The notes beneath the pieces are model-generated. The model was not told the DNA's origin. It made no database searches and was given only the letters and a program-made list of their open reading frames with translations. The translations under genes were made by a program, and so were the position numbers. A stretch of DNA of 64,000 nucleotides from Pseudomonadota bacterium (GTDB lineage Bacteria; Pseudomonadota; Alphaproteobacteria; Sphingomonadales; Sphingomonadaceae), in contig JAFAFE010000001.1 of the NCBI GenBank assembly GCA_023423655.1, forward strand, positions 310,001 through 374,000. Reading direction: 5' to 3'. This document shows, piece after piece, positions 50,022-58,507 of this stretch. The stretch's first letter is position 1. Each line of letters begins with the position of its first letter.

Positions 50022-50732
50022 ATGACCATCAAAGTTGCCAGCTATAATATCCGCAAGGCCATCGGCCTCGACCGCAAGCGCAGTCCGGAACGCACGCTTG
50101 AGGTGCTGCGCGAACTGGATGCCGATGTGATTGCCTTGCAGGAAGCCGACCGGCGTTTTGGCGGGCGGGCGGCGGCGATTCCGGTGGGGATGCTCGAAGA
50201 CTATAGCCCCTATAAGGCGGTTGCGCTTGATATGCGCCCGGACAGTATCGGCTGGCACGGCAATGCCATCCTTGTCAAAAAAGAGGTGGTCGTCGACCAT
50301 TGCGAGCCGGTCTATCTGCCGACGCTCGAACCGCGCGGCGCGGTGCTGGCGGAATTGTCGATCAACGGCACGCCGGTGCGGGTGGTGGGGATGCATCTTG
50401 ACCTGTCCGGCCTGTGGCGGCGGCGTCAGGTCAAAGCCCTGCTCAACCATCTCGCCGCGACCGGTCGCCCGATGCCGACCATCATGATGGGTGACCTCAA
50501 CGAATGGACCAATCGTGGGTGCCTTAAGGATTTCGGCGTCGACCACCGCGTGTTGCGCACGGGGCGCAGCTTTCATAGCCGCCGTCCGGTGGGCGAGCTG
50601 GACCGCATCATCCTCTCGACCGACATCGAAGTGGGGGAATATGGCGTGCATCACAGCCTCACTGCCGCGCGCGCATCCGACCATCTTCCGATCTGGGCGG
50701 AAATCATGTTGCCGGACGCTACTCCTGCCTAA
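50022..50732 (+). CDS. Endonuclease/exonuclease/phosphatase-family protein
   Basis: This 236-residue cytosolic protein has the DNase I-like fold: SYNIRKAIGLD, metal-binding Glu in VIALQEADRR, HGNAILVKK, VVGMHLDLSGLWRR, IMMGDLNEW, and terminal ASDHLPIWAEI. The His-Asp motifs for Mg-dependent phosphodiester cleavage are complete. No signal peptide is present, unlike the lipoprotein paralogue at 24.8 kb. Substrate is unknown and may be nucleic acid, lipid or phosphoinositide-like headgroup. Confidence 0.87.
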   Translation: MTIKVASYNIRKAIGLDRKRSPERTLEVLRELDADVIALQEADRRFGGRAAAIPVGMLEDYSPYKAVALDMRPDSIGWHGNAILVKKEVVVDHCEPVYLPTLEPRGAVLAELSINGTPVRVVGMHLDLSGLWRRRQVKALLNHLAATGRPMPTIMMGDLNEWTNRGCLKDFGVDHRVLRTGRSFHSRRPVGELDRIILSTDIEVGEYGVHHSLTAARASDHLPIWAEIMLPDATPA

Positions 50733-50826
50733 AAATTAGGCAGGACGCGCCACGCCTGCACAGCTTTTGATCGTCGGGCATCCGTTTCTTGTAATTTTCA
50801 TCGCTTTTTTCCCCGCCCCACGCTGC

Positions 50827-50842
50827 TGGCACGCATGTTGCA
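50827..50842 (+). promoter_or_regulatory. Sigma-54 (RpoN) promoter of amtB
   Basis: The sequence TGGCACG-CATG-TTGCA matches the -24/-12 consensus with correct spacing. The start of transcription would be about 11-12 bases downstream of the -12 GC, near 50,853, giving a 31-base leader before the amtB ATG. This implies activation by NtrC or a similar enhancer-binding protein under nitrogen limitation. The enhancer sites were not identified. Confidence 0.93.
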
Positions 50843-50883
50843 CTGCATCATAGGTGAACAGACGCAGAGAAAAGGGGACAAGA

Positions 50884-52227
50884 ATGAAGCGAATGACCTT
50901 TGCGCGGATAGGGAGCGGGGTTGCGGCCCTTGGCGCAAGCAGCGCCGCTTTCGCCCAGAACGCCGCAGCGCCGGTGGCCGATACGGTCAACAAAGGCGAT
51001 ACCGCGTGGATGATGACGGCCACCCTATTGGTGTTGCTGATGATCCTTCCCGGCCTTGCGCTTTTTTATGGCGGGCTGGTGCGCGCCAAAAATATGCTGT
51101 CGGTGATGACACAGATTGGCGCGAGCGCCGCGCTCGCCATGCTCATCTGGGTCGCTTATGGCTATAGCATGGCGTTCGGACCGGATGCGCCGGACAGCCT
51201 CAAGCCTTTTGTCGCGGGACTGGGCAAGGCGTTTCTTGCGGGCGTTACCCCCCATACTACCGCCGCCACCTTCAGCGAAGGCGTCGCCATCCCCGAATAT
51301 GTGTTTGTGAGCTTCCAGATGACCTTCGCCGCGATCACCGCCGCGCTGGTGCTGGGGTCGGTGGTCGAGCGCATGAAATTTGCAGCCGTCATGCTGTTTG
51401 TCGCGATCTGGCTCACCATCGTCTATTTCCCGATAGCGCATATGGTGTGGGCGTCGGGCGGCTTATTCTTTGAAATGGGCGCGCTCGATTTTGCGGGCGG
51501 CACGGTGGTGCATATCAATGCGGGCGTGTCGGCGCTGATCGCCTGCCTCGTGCTGGGCAAGCGCATCGGTTACCAGAAAGAGGCGCTCGCGCCGCACTCC
51601 CTGACGATGACGGCGGTTGGCACCGGTTTGCTGTGGGTCGGCTGGTTCGGCTTTAATGCAGGCTCCGCGCTCGAAGCCAATGGCTCGGCGGGGCTCGCCA
51701 TGATCAACACCTTCGTTGCGACTGCGGCGGGCGGCCTTGTGTGGATGGCGGTCGAGCGGGTGGTCGGCCATAAAGGATCGGCGCTCGGTTTCTGTTCGGG
51801 CATTATTGCAGGCCTTGTCGCGGTCACACCTGCGGCGGGCAATAGCGGGCCGTTGGGCGCGATCCTGCTCGGCGGCGTTGCCTCGCTTGTCTGTTTCTTT
51901 GTGGTGAGCAAATTAAAGCCCAAACTCGGCTTTGACGATGCGTTGGACGCATTCGGCATCCACGGGGTCGGCGGCATAGTTGGCGCACTCGGCACCGCTT
52001 TTGTCTATGCCCCGATGTTCGGCGGCCCGGGCGATGGATCAACCGGTATTGCCGCGCAATTGGGGGTGCAGGCATTGGCGACGCTGACCACCATTATCTG
52101 GGCGAGCATCGGCACGCTCATCGCCATCTATGCCGCCAAGGCGGTGACGGGCCTCCGGGTCAGCGCAGACGCCGAACGCGAAGGCCTCGACCTCGCCGAA
52201 CATGGCGAGCGGGCTTATAATTATTGA
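50884..52227 (+). CDS. amtB: Ammonium transporter
   Basis: This 447-residue AmtB/Rh family channel starts with a cleavable signal peptide (MKRMTFARIGSG...AAFAQ), then eleven membrane helices. The family landmarks are ALFYGGLVRAKNMLSVM, FAGGTVVHINAGVSAL with the first pore His, GWFGFNAGSAL, and DDALDAFGIHGVGGIVGALGTA with the second pore His region. ATG 50884 has AGGGGA upstream. It is controlled by the sigma-54 promoter at 50,827. glnK, commonly its partner, is not adjacent. A terminator lies 80 bp downstream. Confidence 0.95.
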   Translation: MKRMTFARIGSGVAALGASSAAFAQNAAAPVADTVNKGDTAWMMTATLLVLLMILPGLALFYGGLVRAKNMLSVMTQIGASAALAMLIWVAYGYSMAFGPDAPDSLKPFVAGLGKAFLAGVTPHTTAATFSEGVAIPEYVFVSFQMTFAAITAALVLGSVVERMKFAAVMLFVAIWLTIVYFPIAHMVWASGGLFFEMGALDFAGGTVVHINAGVSALIACLVLGKRIGYQKEALAPHSLTMTAVGTGLLWVGWFGFNAGSALEANGSAGLAMINTFVATAAGGLVWMAVERVVGHKGSALGFCSGIIAGLVAVTPAAGNSGPLGAILLGGVASLVCFFVVSKLKPKLGFDDALDAFGIHGVGGIVGALGTAFVYAPMFGGPGDGSTGIAAQLGVQALATLTTIIWASIGTLIAIYAAKAVTGLRVSADAEREGLDLAEHGERAYNY

Positions 52228-52308
52228 GGAAGGTCAGGCCCTGATTTCAGGCAGGCGGCCCGCACAACAAGGGCCGCCGCCCCAAGAGGTTCCTCCTGCG
52301 AACCACCT

Positions 52309-52341
52309 AAGGCCGGGGCATCACACCCCCGGCCTTTTTTT
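52309..52341 (+). terminator. Rho-independent terminator after amtB
   Basis: The stem AAGGCCGGGG/CCCCGGCCTT (52309-52318 with 52327-52336) has an 8-base loop and is followed by at least five further T residues on the plus strand. Confidence 0.92.
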
Positions 52342-52366
52342 CCATCGACAATGTCCAACAACAATA

Positions 52367-52852
52367 TCACTCGCCTTCAAACCGATGCGTCAGCACTTCC
52401 TGGCGCACGCGGATGGTTTTGGCGGCGAGGCGGACTTCGTGCAGGAAGGTCGCAAAGGCGGCGGTAATGAGCAGCATGGCGAGGATGAACAGGATCGCGA
52501 TGGCGGGGCCGAGCGGGGGTTCGATGAGGACCGCGAGGAACATCATACACACCACCGCGCACACCGATACCGCGCTTGCGACGGTGAGGAAAATCGCGCT
52601 GTTGACGACGCGCATCCGCTTGTCGAGCCGGTTAATCTCCCACACATGGCGGTCATGGGCGGGGCCTGCGACGCTGTTGAACACCATTTCTTCAACGATG
52701 CGCGCGCGGTCGATGATGCGGGCGAGGCGCGCCACACATACATTCAGAAATGCGCCGATCCCCGCCAGCAAAAAGACCGGCGCAATCGCAAGCTGGATGG
52801 CTTGCGATACGGTGGTGAGGCTGGGAAGGTCGGGGATCGGGCTCATCGGCAT
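52367..52852 (-). CDS. DUF2721 membrane protein
   Basis: This 161-residue inner-membrane protein is expected to have three helices: residues about 18-40, 83-107 and 112-138. The loop between helices 1 and 2 (ARLARIIDRARIVEE...WEINRLDKRMRVVNSAI) is the DUF2721 signature. The function is not known. It is 11 bp downstream of the aminotransferase gene on the same strand and may be co-transcribed. Alternative start at codon 3 is possible. Confidence 0.82.
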   Translation of the reverse strand: MPMSPIPDLPSLTTVSQAIQLAIAPVFLLAGIGAFLNVCVARLARIIDRARIVEEMVFNSVAGPAHDRHVWEINRLDKRMRVVNSAIFLTVASAVSVCAVVCMMFLAVLIEPPLGPAIAILFILAMLLITAAFATFLHEVRLAAKTIRVRQEVLTHRFEGE

Positions 52853-52863
52853 GGGGCGCTATA

Positions 52864-54087
52864 TTATTTGCCGTCGCCAACCGCCGCCGGAACGGCTGCG
52901 GAATTGACGCCCATGGATTGCAAATAGCGTTTCACATTGCGCGCGGCCTGACGGATGCGCTGTTCATTTTCGACCATCGCGATGCGGACAAAGCCTTCGC
53001 CCTCTTCGCCATAGCCCACACCCGCCGCGACCGCGACACCGGCGTGCTGGATAAGCTGTTTTGAAAATTCAAGGCTGCCCATATGTTTCAAAGCTGGCGG
53101 CAAGGGCGCCCAGCAGAACATCGAGGCTTTGGACGGGGGAATATCCCATCCGGCGCGGCCAAAGCTTTCGACCAGCACATCGCGGCGCTTCTGGTAGAGA
53201 TTGCGGTTCGCCTCGACAATATCCTGCGGGCCGTTGATGGCGGCGACGGCGGCGGCCTGCACCGGCGTGAACGCGCCATAATCGAGATAGGATTTGACGC
53301 GGGTGAGCGCGGCGATGAGCTGTTTATTACCCACCGCAAAGCCCATGCGCCACCCCGCCATCGAGTAGGTTTTCGACATGGAGGTGAATTCGACCGCGAC
53401 ATCCTTCGCGCCCTTGACCTGCAGGATGGAGGGCGTCGGATTGCCGTCATAATAAAGTTCGGAATAGGCAAGGTCGGAAATGACCCACACCTTATTTTCC
53501 TTCGCCCACGCAACCAGCCGCTCATAAAAAGCCAGATCCACCACTTCGGCGGTGGGGTTGGACGGATAGTTGACGATCAGAACCGACGGGCGCGGCACGG
53601 TGAAGGCCATCGCGCGGTCGAGCGAGGCCCAGTAATTTTCGTCCGGCGTCGTCGGCACCGCGCGGATGGTCGCACCCGCAATGATGAAACCGAAGGTGTG
53701 GATCGGATAGCTAGGATTGGGCGCAAGGATCACATCGCCGGGGCCGGTGATGGCGGTGGCAAGGCTCGACAGGCCTTCCTTGGACCCCATCGTCACCACG
53801 ACTTCGCTTTCGGGGTCGAGATCAACGCCGAACCGGCGCGCATAATAGCCCGCTTGGGCTTTTCTGAGGCCCGGAATGCCTTTGGATTGCGAATAGCCAT
53901 GCGCGTTGGGATTACGCGCCACTTCGCATAATTTTTCGATTACGTGCGGCGGCGGCGGCAGATCGGGATTGCCCATGCCAAGATCGATAATGTCCTCACC
54001 GCGCGCACGGGCCGCCGCGCGCATCGCATTAACTTCGGCGATGACATAGGGCGGGAGTCGCTTGATGCGGTAAAATTCTTCGGACAT
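52864..54087 (-). CDS. Class I/II aminotransferase (AlaC-like)
   Basis: This 407-residue PLP enzyme has IIDLGMGNPDLPPP, the NPSYPIHTFGFIIAGA cofactor loop, VNYPSNPTAEV, LAYSELYYDG, and the lysine of TSMSKTYSMAGWRMGFA. The pattern is that of the AlaC/LL-diaminopimelate aminotransferase-like branch, whose members in proteobacteria act on alanine/pyruvate. The specificity is inferred. It is cytosolic. The leader before ATG 54087 contains AGGAAAGGTCC upstream. Confidence 0.9.
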   Translation of the reverse strand: MSEEFYRIKRLPPYVIAEVNAMRAAARARGEDIIDLGMGNPDLPPPPHVIEKLCEVARNPNAHGYSQSKGIPGLRKAQAGYYARRFGVDLDPESEVVVTMGSKEGLSSLATAITGPGDVILAPNPSYPIHTFGFIIAGATIRAVPTTPDENYWASLDRAMAFTVPRPSVLIVNYPSNPTAEVVDLAFYERLVAWAKENKVWVISDLAYSELYYDGNPTPSILQVKGAKDVAVEFTSMSKTYSMAGWRMGFAVGNKQLIAALTRVKSYLDYGAFTPVQAAAVAAINGPQDIVEANRNLYQKRRDVLVESFGRAGWDIPPSKASMFCWAPLPPALKHMGSLEFSKQLIQHAGVAVAAGVGYGEEGEGFVRIAMVENEQRIRQAARNVKRYLQSMGVNSAAVPAAVGDGK

Positions 54088-54133
54088 GGGACCTTTCCTC
54101 TGGGTAAGCGCCGGAAGCGGCGGGAGCGCAGCC

Positions 54134-54775
54134 TTATCGCACTTTGGGGCGTTGCAAAACCATTATCATGACACATAAGGGCAACATCCATCCGGCCCAG
54201 GCATCGAGCGAATAAACAAGGTGATAATCGCGCGCCCGGCCAAAGGCGGCCCATAGCGCAAGACCGATGCGGAACACCGCCGCGCCCATCGTCACCGCGG
54301 CCATCAGCAACATATAATAGCGATGCGCGCGATAGTGCCGCTTCCAAAGATGATAGAGGCCAAGGCCAAGCAGGCTAAGCCATGTGACGGCTTGTGCGGC
54401 AAAGCCTGCACCCGACCATAAGGTCACCGGCTCGTAGAGCGCGACCGGCAGGGCGGTGAGACCCGACACCAGCACCAGCGCCGCCGTCACTCCGCCCGCC
54501 CAGCGATGCGCGGGCCGCCGCCGCAGCGCATAGGTTAGCGGCACCATCAGGAGCGCCAGCGCTCCCGTCACCATATGCACGGGAAAGAGGAGCGGCATCG
54601 CCTCCATCTTGATGAGCAGGGGTTCGGGAAAATCATCCTGATCGAAAGCCGCGCCAAGACCCTTTGCCGCAACAAGGATTAGATATAGGGTAAGCAGGAC
54701 CAGAATCACAAAGGTCGCAAGACGTTGGCCCGGCCAGCGGCGTGACCCTGAAGGAGCGGAAATCGCCATGAACAT
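54134..54775 (-). CDS. DUF2306-like membrane protein
   Basis: This is a 213-residue membrane protein. Helices are near residues 22-40 (LATFVILVLLTLYLILVAAKGL) and 62-80, with five or six later ones. The GLYHLWKRHYRAHRYYMLLMAAVTMGAAVFRIG segment is the heme- or ligand-facing region of the DUF2306 family. Function is not known. ATG 54775 has AGGA nine bases upstream, and the ATG at 54769 is an alternative. Its start overlaps the start region of the divergent gene, so the two leaders are antisense to each other. Confidence 0.78.
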   Translation of the reverse strand: MFMAISAPSGSRRWPGQRLATFVILVLLTLYLILVAAKGLGAAFDQDDFPEPLLIKMEAMPLLFPVHMVTGALALLMVPLTYALRRRPAHRWAGGVTAALVLVSGLTALPVALYEPVTLWSGAGFAAQAVTWLSLLGLGLYHLWKRHYRAHRYYMLLMAAVTMGAAVFRIGLALWAAFGRARDYHLVYSLDAWAGWMLPLCVMIMVLQRPKVR

Positions 54776-55298
54776 CTTATCCCATCCTGTTTCGGCTTTG
54801 TCGATGCGCGTGTCGATGAACAAGTCGATGCGCGCTTTTGCTATGCGGTCGGGGGCCATCGCGGTTGCGCTGATGGCGCTGGTCGGCAGCGATATTGCAC
54901 TTGCCAATCCGTCGTCCACCAGTGTCCATTATGGCCGCTGGACGGTCGATGATCCCGGCGCGCGCTTTTCGGCACGCGGGCGCGACTATAAGACCATCGA
55001 CATTGCCCCGTGCGGCAAGGATTTTTGCGGCGTCAGCGTCAATGACGAAGGCCGCTGCGGTCCGGTGCTGTTCCGCTTCCTCGCCAAAAACCGCAATGCC
55101 GACAATTTGAAAGGGCATGGCCGCTGGGGCAATGCCAAAAAGAAACTCGGCATCAATACTTATAGACTCATCACCAACGACCGGGCCTTCCATCTGACGC
55201 TGGGCGACGGTTATGAATATGTTGAACGGTCGGGCAATATGCCGACCTATGAATCGGGTTATCGCCGCACCGGCGCAGCGCGCTGCACCGCCCGTTAA
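54768..55298 (+). CDS. Secreted hypothetical protein (possible DUF2147-like)
   Basis: This 176-residue precursor has a signal sequence (RSGAIAVALMALVGSDIALA). The mature part contains HYGRWTVDDPGARFSARGRDYKTIDIAPCGKDFCGVSV and ends with TYESGYRRTGAARCTAR. The GxW...I.I..C...FCG start is reminiscent of DUF2147 but the rest does not clearly follow that family, so the name is tentative. ATG 54768 has AAGGAG eleven bases upstream, although ATGs at 54804 or 54816 would give a more conventional signal peptide. Confidence 0.7.
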   Translation: MNILSHPVSALSMRVSMNKSMRAFAMRSGAIAVALMALVGSDIALANPSSTSVHYGRWTVDDPGARFSARGRDYKTIDIAPCGKDFCGVSVNDEGRCGPVLFRFLAKNRNADNLKGHGRWGNAKKKLGINTYRLITNDRAFHLTLGDGYEYVERSGNMPTYESGYRRTGAARCTAR

Positions 55299-55344
55299 TC
55301 CCGCCTGACGCCTGCCCTATACTCCCCCCCATTCGAGGACCATC

Positions 55345-57192
55345 ATGACCGACACGCCCGAAATGCCCCCGCTTCCTTCGCTGGAAGATATGCAGCACTG
55401 GACTTCGGTCATGGGCCGCGCGCAGCAGATGCTGATGGAATATACGCTCAGCACCTATACGCCGGAAAAAGCGCAAGAGTTGATGGCCGAATGGATGAGC
55501 CCCGGCAAATGGCAGCAGGCGATGGCCGCCTTCACGCCGCCCGCCAGCCTTACGGTCGATACCGGCGCGGCGACCGATCCGGCGCAATGGATGGAAAGCG
55601 CGTCAAGCTTTTGGGCGGACAGCGTCAAAATGTGGCAGCATATGGCGGCGACCGCGACCGCAGGCCTCACTGGTGACACATCCGCTGCCGAAGCCGAAGA
55701 AACCGCCGACAAAAAGCCCGCCGCGCGCGACCGCCGCTTTGCCCATGAAGCATGGGAGAGCCACCCGCTCTATCAATTCATCCGCCAATCCTATCTCGCG
55801 CTCGCGCAGCAGATGGAAGCGTCGGTCGATGCGGTGGACGGGCTTGATCCCAAGGCCAAGGAACAGATGCGCTTTGCCACGCGCGGGATTATCGACGCGA
55901 TGAGCCCGTCCAATTCCGCACTCACCAATCCGCAGGTGATCGAAGCCACGCTCGCAACGCGCGGCGAAAATCTTTTGAAAGGTCTGGAGCATATGCTCAA
56001 CGACCTCAAAAAAGGGCAGATGACCCACACCGATCCCCATGCGTTCGAGGTCGGCCGCAATATCGCCGCGACGCCGGGCAAGGTGATTTTCGAAACGCCC
56101 TTGTTCCAGCTTGTCCATTACACCCCGACCACCGACACGGTGCTGGACGTGCCGCTGCTCATCTTCCCGCCCTGGATCAACCGTTTCTATATTCTCGATC
56201 TGAACCCTGAAAAAAGCTTCATCAAATGGTGTGTTGACCAAGGCATCAGCACCTTTGTCGTGTCGTGGAAATCGGCGGACACCAGCATGAAAGATGTGGT
56301 GTGGGACGATTATATCGCCGCGCAAATGACCGCGATCGACACGGTCCGCGAGGGGCTGGAGGTGAAGCAGGTCCACACGATCGGCTATTGCGTTGCGGGC
56401 ACGACCTTGGCGGCAACGCTGGCGGTGCTGGCGGCCAAGGGCGAAGAGAAAAAGGTCAAGTCCGCGACCTTCTTTACCGCCCAGGTCGATTTCGAACGCG
56501 CGGGCGATTTGAAACTGTTCATCGATGACGCGCAAATGCGGATGATCGAGGCAATGTCGGGCGAAGGCTATCTCGATGGCCGCTATATGGCCGCGACCTT
56601 CAATGCGCTGCGCGGCCGCGATCTTATCTGGAACTATGTGGTCAATAATTATCTGTTGGGGCAGGATTATCCGCCGTTCGACCTGCTCCACTGGAATGGC
56701 GACACGACCAACCTGCCGATCAAATGGCATAAGGATTATCTCGCCGACCTTTATCGCGACAATAAGCTGGTCAAGCCCGGCGCGATGCAGGCGTGCGGCG
56801 TGGGTCTGGATTTGAGCAAGGTCAAAACCCCGACCTATGCGCAAGCGGGCCGCGAGGACCATATTGCGCCGCCTGAAAGCGTGTGGCGGATTACCGATAA
56901 TTTCACCGGCCCGATCACCTTCCTGCTCGCAGGGTCCGGTCATATTGCAGGCGTCGTCAACCCGCCGTCACAGGGCAAATATCAATATTGGACCAATGGC
57001 AAGAAGGTCGAAAGCCTCGAAGATTTTATCGCGGGGGCTGAAGAAACCAAAGGAAGCTGGTGGCCGCATTGGCTCGGCTGGCTCAAGGACCAGTCGGACA
57101 AAACCGTCATGGCCCAAGGCGCAAGGGTGCCGGGCAAGGGCAAATTGAAAGCCATAGAGGATGCGCCGGGTCGCTATGTGAAATCGCGGTAA
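55345..57192 (+). CDS. phaC: Class I polyhydroxyalkanoate synthase
   Basis: The enzyme polymerises (R)-3-hydroxyacyl-CoA into PHA granules. The 615 residues match class I PhaC. The nucleophile Cys349 is in the lipase-box variant HTIGYCVAGTTL. The catalytic Asp lies in the AQAGREDHIAPPESVWR region and the His in SGHIAGVVNPP. The N-terminal domain (1-240) is the poorly conserved class I extension. No phaP, phaA or phaB is adjacent, but a 3-hydroxybutyryl-CoA dehydrogenase and acyl-CoA enzymes are present elsewhere in the window. Confidence 0.95.
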   Translation: MTDTPEMPPLPSLEDMQHWTSVMGRAQQMLMEYTLSTYTPEKAQELMAEWMSPGKWQQAMAAFTPPASLTVDTGAATDPAQWMESASSFWADSVKMWQHMAATATAGLTGDTSAAEAEETADKKPAARDRRFAHEAWESHPLYQFIRQSYLALAQQMEASVDAVDGLDPKAKEQMRFATRGIIDAMSPSNSALTNPQVIEATLATRGENLLKGLEHMLNDLKKGQMTHTDPHAFEVGRNIAATPGKVIFETPLFQLVHYTPTTDTVLDVPLLIFPPWINRFYILDLNPEKSFIKWCVDQGISTFVVSWKSADTSMKDVVWDDYIAAQMTAIDTVREGLEVKQVHTIGYCVAGTTLAATLAVLAAKGEEKKVKSATFFTAQVDFERAGDLKLFIDDAQMRMIEAMSGEGYLDGRYMAATFNALRGRDLIWNYVVNNYLLGQDYPPFDLLHWNGDTTNLPIKWHKDYLADLYRDNKLVKPGAMQACGVGLDLSKVKTPTYAQAGREDHIAPPESVWRITDNFTGPITFLLAGSGHIAGVVNPPSQGKYQYWTNGKKVESLEDFIAGAEETKGSWWPHWLGWLKDQSDKTVMAQGARVPGKGKLKAIEDAPGRYVKSR

Positions 57193-57215
57193 GGGGAGGG
57201 AGGGGCTACGCGTCC

Positions 57216-57983
57216 CTACCCCAGCCCGATTAGCGAAATCTGGCAGCCATAATCGGCCTCGCCACGATGGCAGGCGCGGCGGTAGCTATAATAGCGGTCC
57301 TCGTTCGCATAAGTGTCGATGCCTGCCGCTTCGATCACCCGCACGCCTGCCAATGCCAGCCGATGCACGACATAGGCTTCGACATCGAACTGGTGATGCC
57401 CCGGTTTTCCGGCGGAAAAGAAGCGGTCATTGGCATCGTCTGACGCCATAAACTGTTCGTAAAAGCCTTGGTCGACCTCGTAACTGGCGCGCGCGATGCA
57501 CGGGCCGATGGCGCAGCGGATACGGCTACGGTCTGCACCCAAGCTTTCCATGGCGGCAAGCGTGCTGTCGGTGACGCCTGCAAGCGCGCCCTTCCATCCG
57601 GCATGGGCCGCGCCGATCACACCGGCTTCGCGGTCGGCGAACAGCACCGGCACGCAATCGGCGGTGAGGATGCCAAGGAGCAGGCCCGGCGTTGCGGTCA
57701 CCAGCGCATCGGCTTGCGGGCGGTCATCGGGGGCATTGCCGCGCTCGACCCTCACGCAAAGATTGCTGTGGATCTGGTAGAGCGAGGCGAGCGCCGCGCC
57801 GGGCAGCACCGCGTCGCCCGCGATGCGCCGGTTTTCCGCGATGGTCGCCGGATCCTCGCCCGACCCCAGCCGCGCATTAAGGCTCGCAAAGCCGCCGGAC
57901 GATACGCCGCCGGTGCGCCCCAAAAAGCCATGCGCAACCCCGTCCAAAGCGGTCGCGCGGGTAAGGGTGAGGGCCTCGCTCAC
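57216..57983 (-). CDS. pgeF: Peptidoglycan editing factor (laccase-domain protein)
   Basis: This 255-residue DUF152/YfiH-family protein removes wrongly placed L-Ser from muropeptides. It is sometimes annotated polyphenol oxidase. The conserved zinc/histidine positions are VAHGFLGRTGGVS, YQIHSNLCVRVE, LTADCVPVLFAD, IGAAHAGWKG, and CAIGPCIARASYEVD. The GTG at 57983 overlaps the upstream GNAT stop by four bases (GTGA) and has GGAG nine bases before it. An ATG at 57998 would extend further into the GNAT gene. It is the last gene of the lgt operon. Confidence 0.9.
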   Translation of the reverse strand: MSEALTLTRATALDGVAHGFLGRTGGVSSGGFASLNARLGSGEDPATIAENRRIAGDAVLPGAALASLYQIHSNLCVRVERGNAPDDRPQADALVTATPGLLLGILTADCVPVLFADREAGVIGAAHAGWKGALAGVTDSTLAAMESLGADRSRIRCAIGPCIARASYEVDQGFYEQFMASDDANDRFFSAGKPGHHQFDVEAYVVHRLALAGVRVIEAAGIDTYANEDRYYSYRRACHRGEADYGCQISLIGLG

Positions 57984-58507
57984 AGATCGCATCTCCATAT
58001 CCGGTCATCGTCAATCGTGCCGCCGACCTCGAACGGATTCTTGCCGACCTCGTAAAAGCCATAACGCGCATAAAAACGCTGTGCGCGCAGATTGTCGATA
58101 TAGACCGACAGGTAGATGCGGCGGTTGCCCTGTTCGCGCGCATGGTCAAGCGCCCAGCCGATGAGCGATGCCGCAACGCCGGTGCCTTGCGCGGCGGGGG
58201 CGACATAAAGCTGGTGCAATTCGGTTGCGTCGGCGGGGTGGGGTTCGCTGTCGGGGAGGTCAAATTCGACCGGACCGAGCTTGATATAGCCGAGCAAGCC
58301 GCCATCACCGCCCCGCGCGACGCGGAAAGTCCAATCGGGGCTTTCGATTTGCGCGGCGACTTTGGCGGGCGGCATCCATGTGGAAAGGAAGCTTTGCAAA
58401 TCGTCCGGCGGATAAAGATGCGCGAAGGTCTTGGTGAACGTGGTTTCGGCCAGCGTGGAAATGGCGGTCGCATCGGACATCAGCGGCGCTTCAAACCGGA
58501 TGGTCAT
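57980..58507 (-). CDS. GNAT-family acetyltransferase
   Basis: This 175-residue acetyltransferase has LYVAPAAQGTGVAASLIGWALDHAR, the acetyl-CoA pyrophosphate loop, and LSVYIDNLRAQRFYARYGF as motif B. The substrate is unknown. Its start overlaps the midA stop (ATGA) and its stop overlaps the pgeF start (GTGA), so it is translated as part of a tightly packed operon. This gene is not always present in lgt-midA-pgeF clusters. Confidence 0.9.
   Translation of the reverse strand: MTIRFEAPLMSDATAISTLAETTFTKTFAHLYPPDDLQSFLSTWMPPAKVAAQIESPDWTFRVARGGDGGLLGYIKLGPVEFDLPDSEPHPADATELHQLYVAPAAQGTGVAASLIGWALDHAREQGNRRIYLSVYIDNLRAQRFYARYGFYEVGKNPFEVGGTIDDDRIWRCDL

Noticed and set aside
55603..56943. A 446-codon minus-strand open frame inside phaC
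   Set aside because: It is a shadow of a clear class I PHA synthase.
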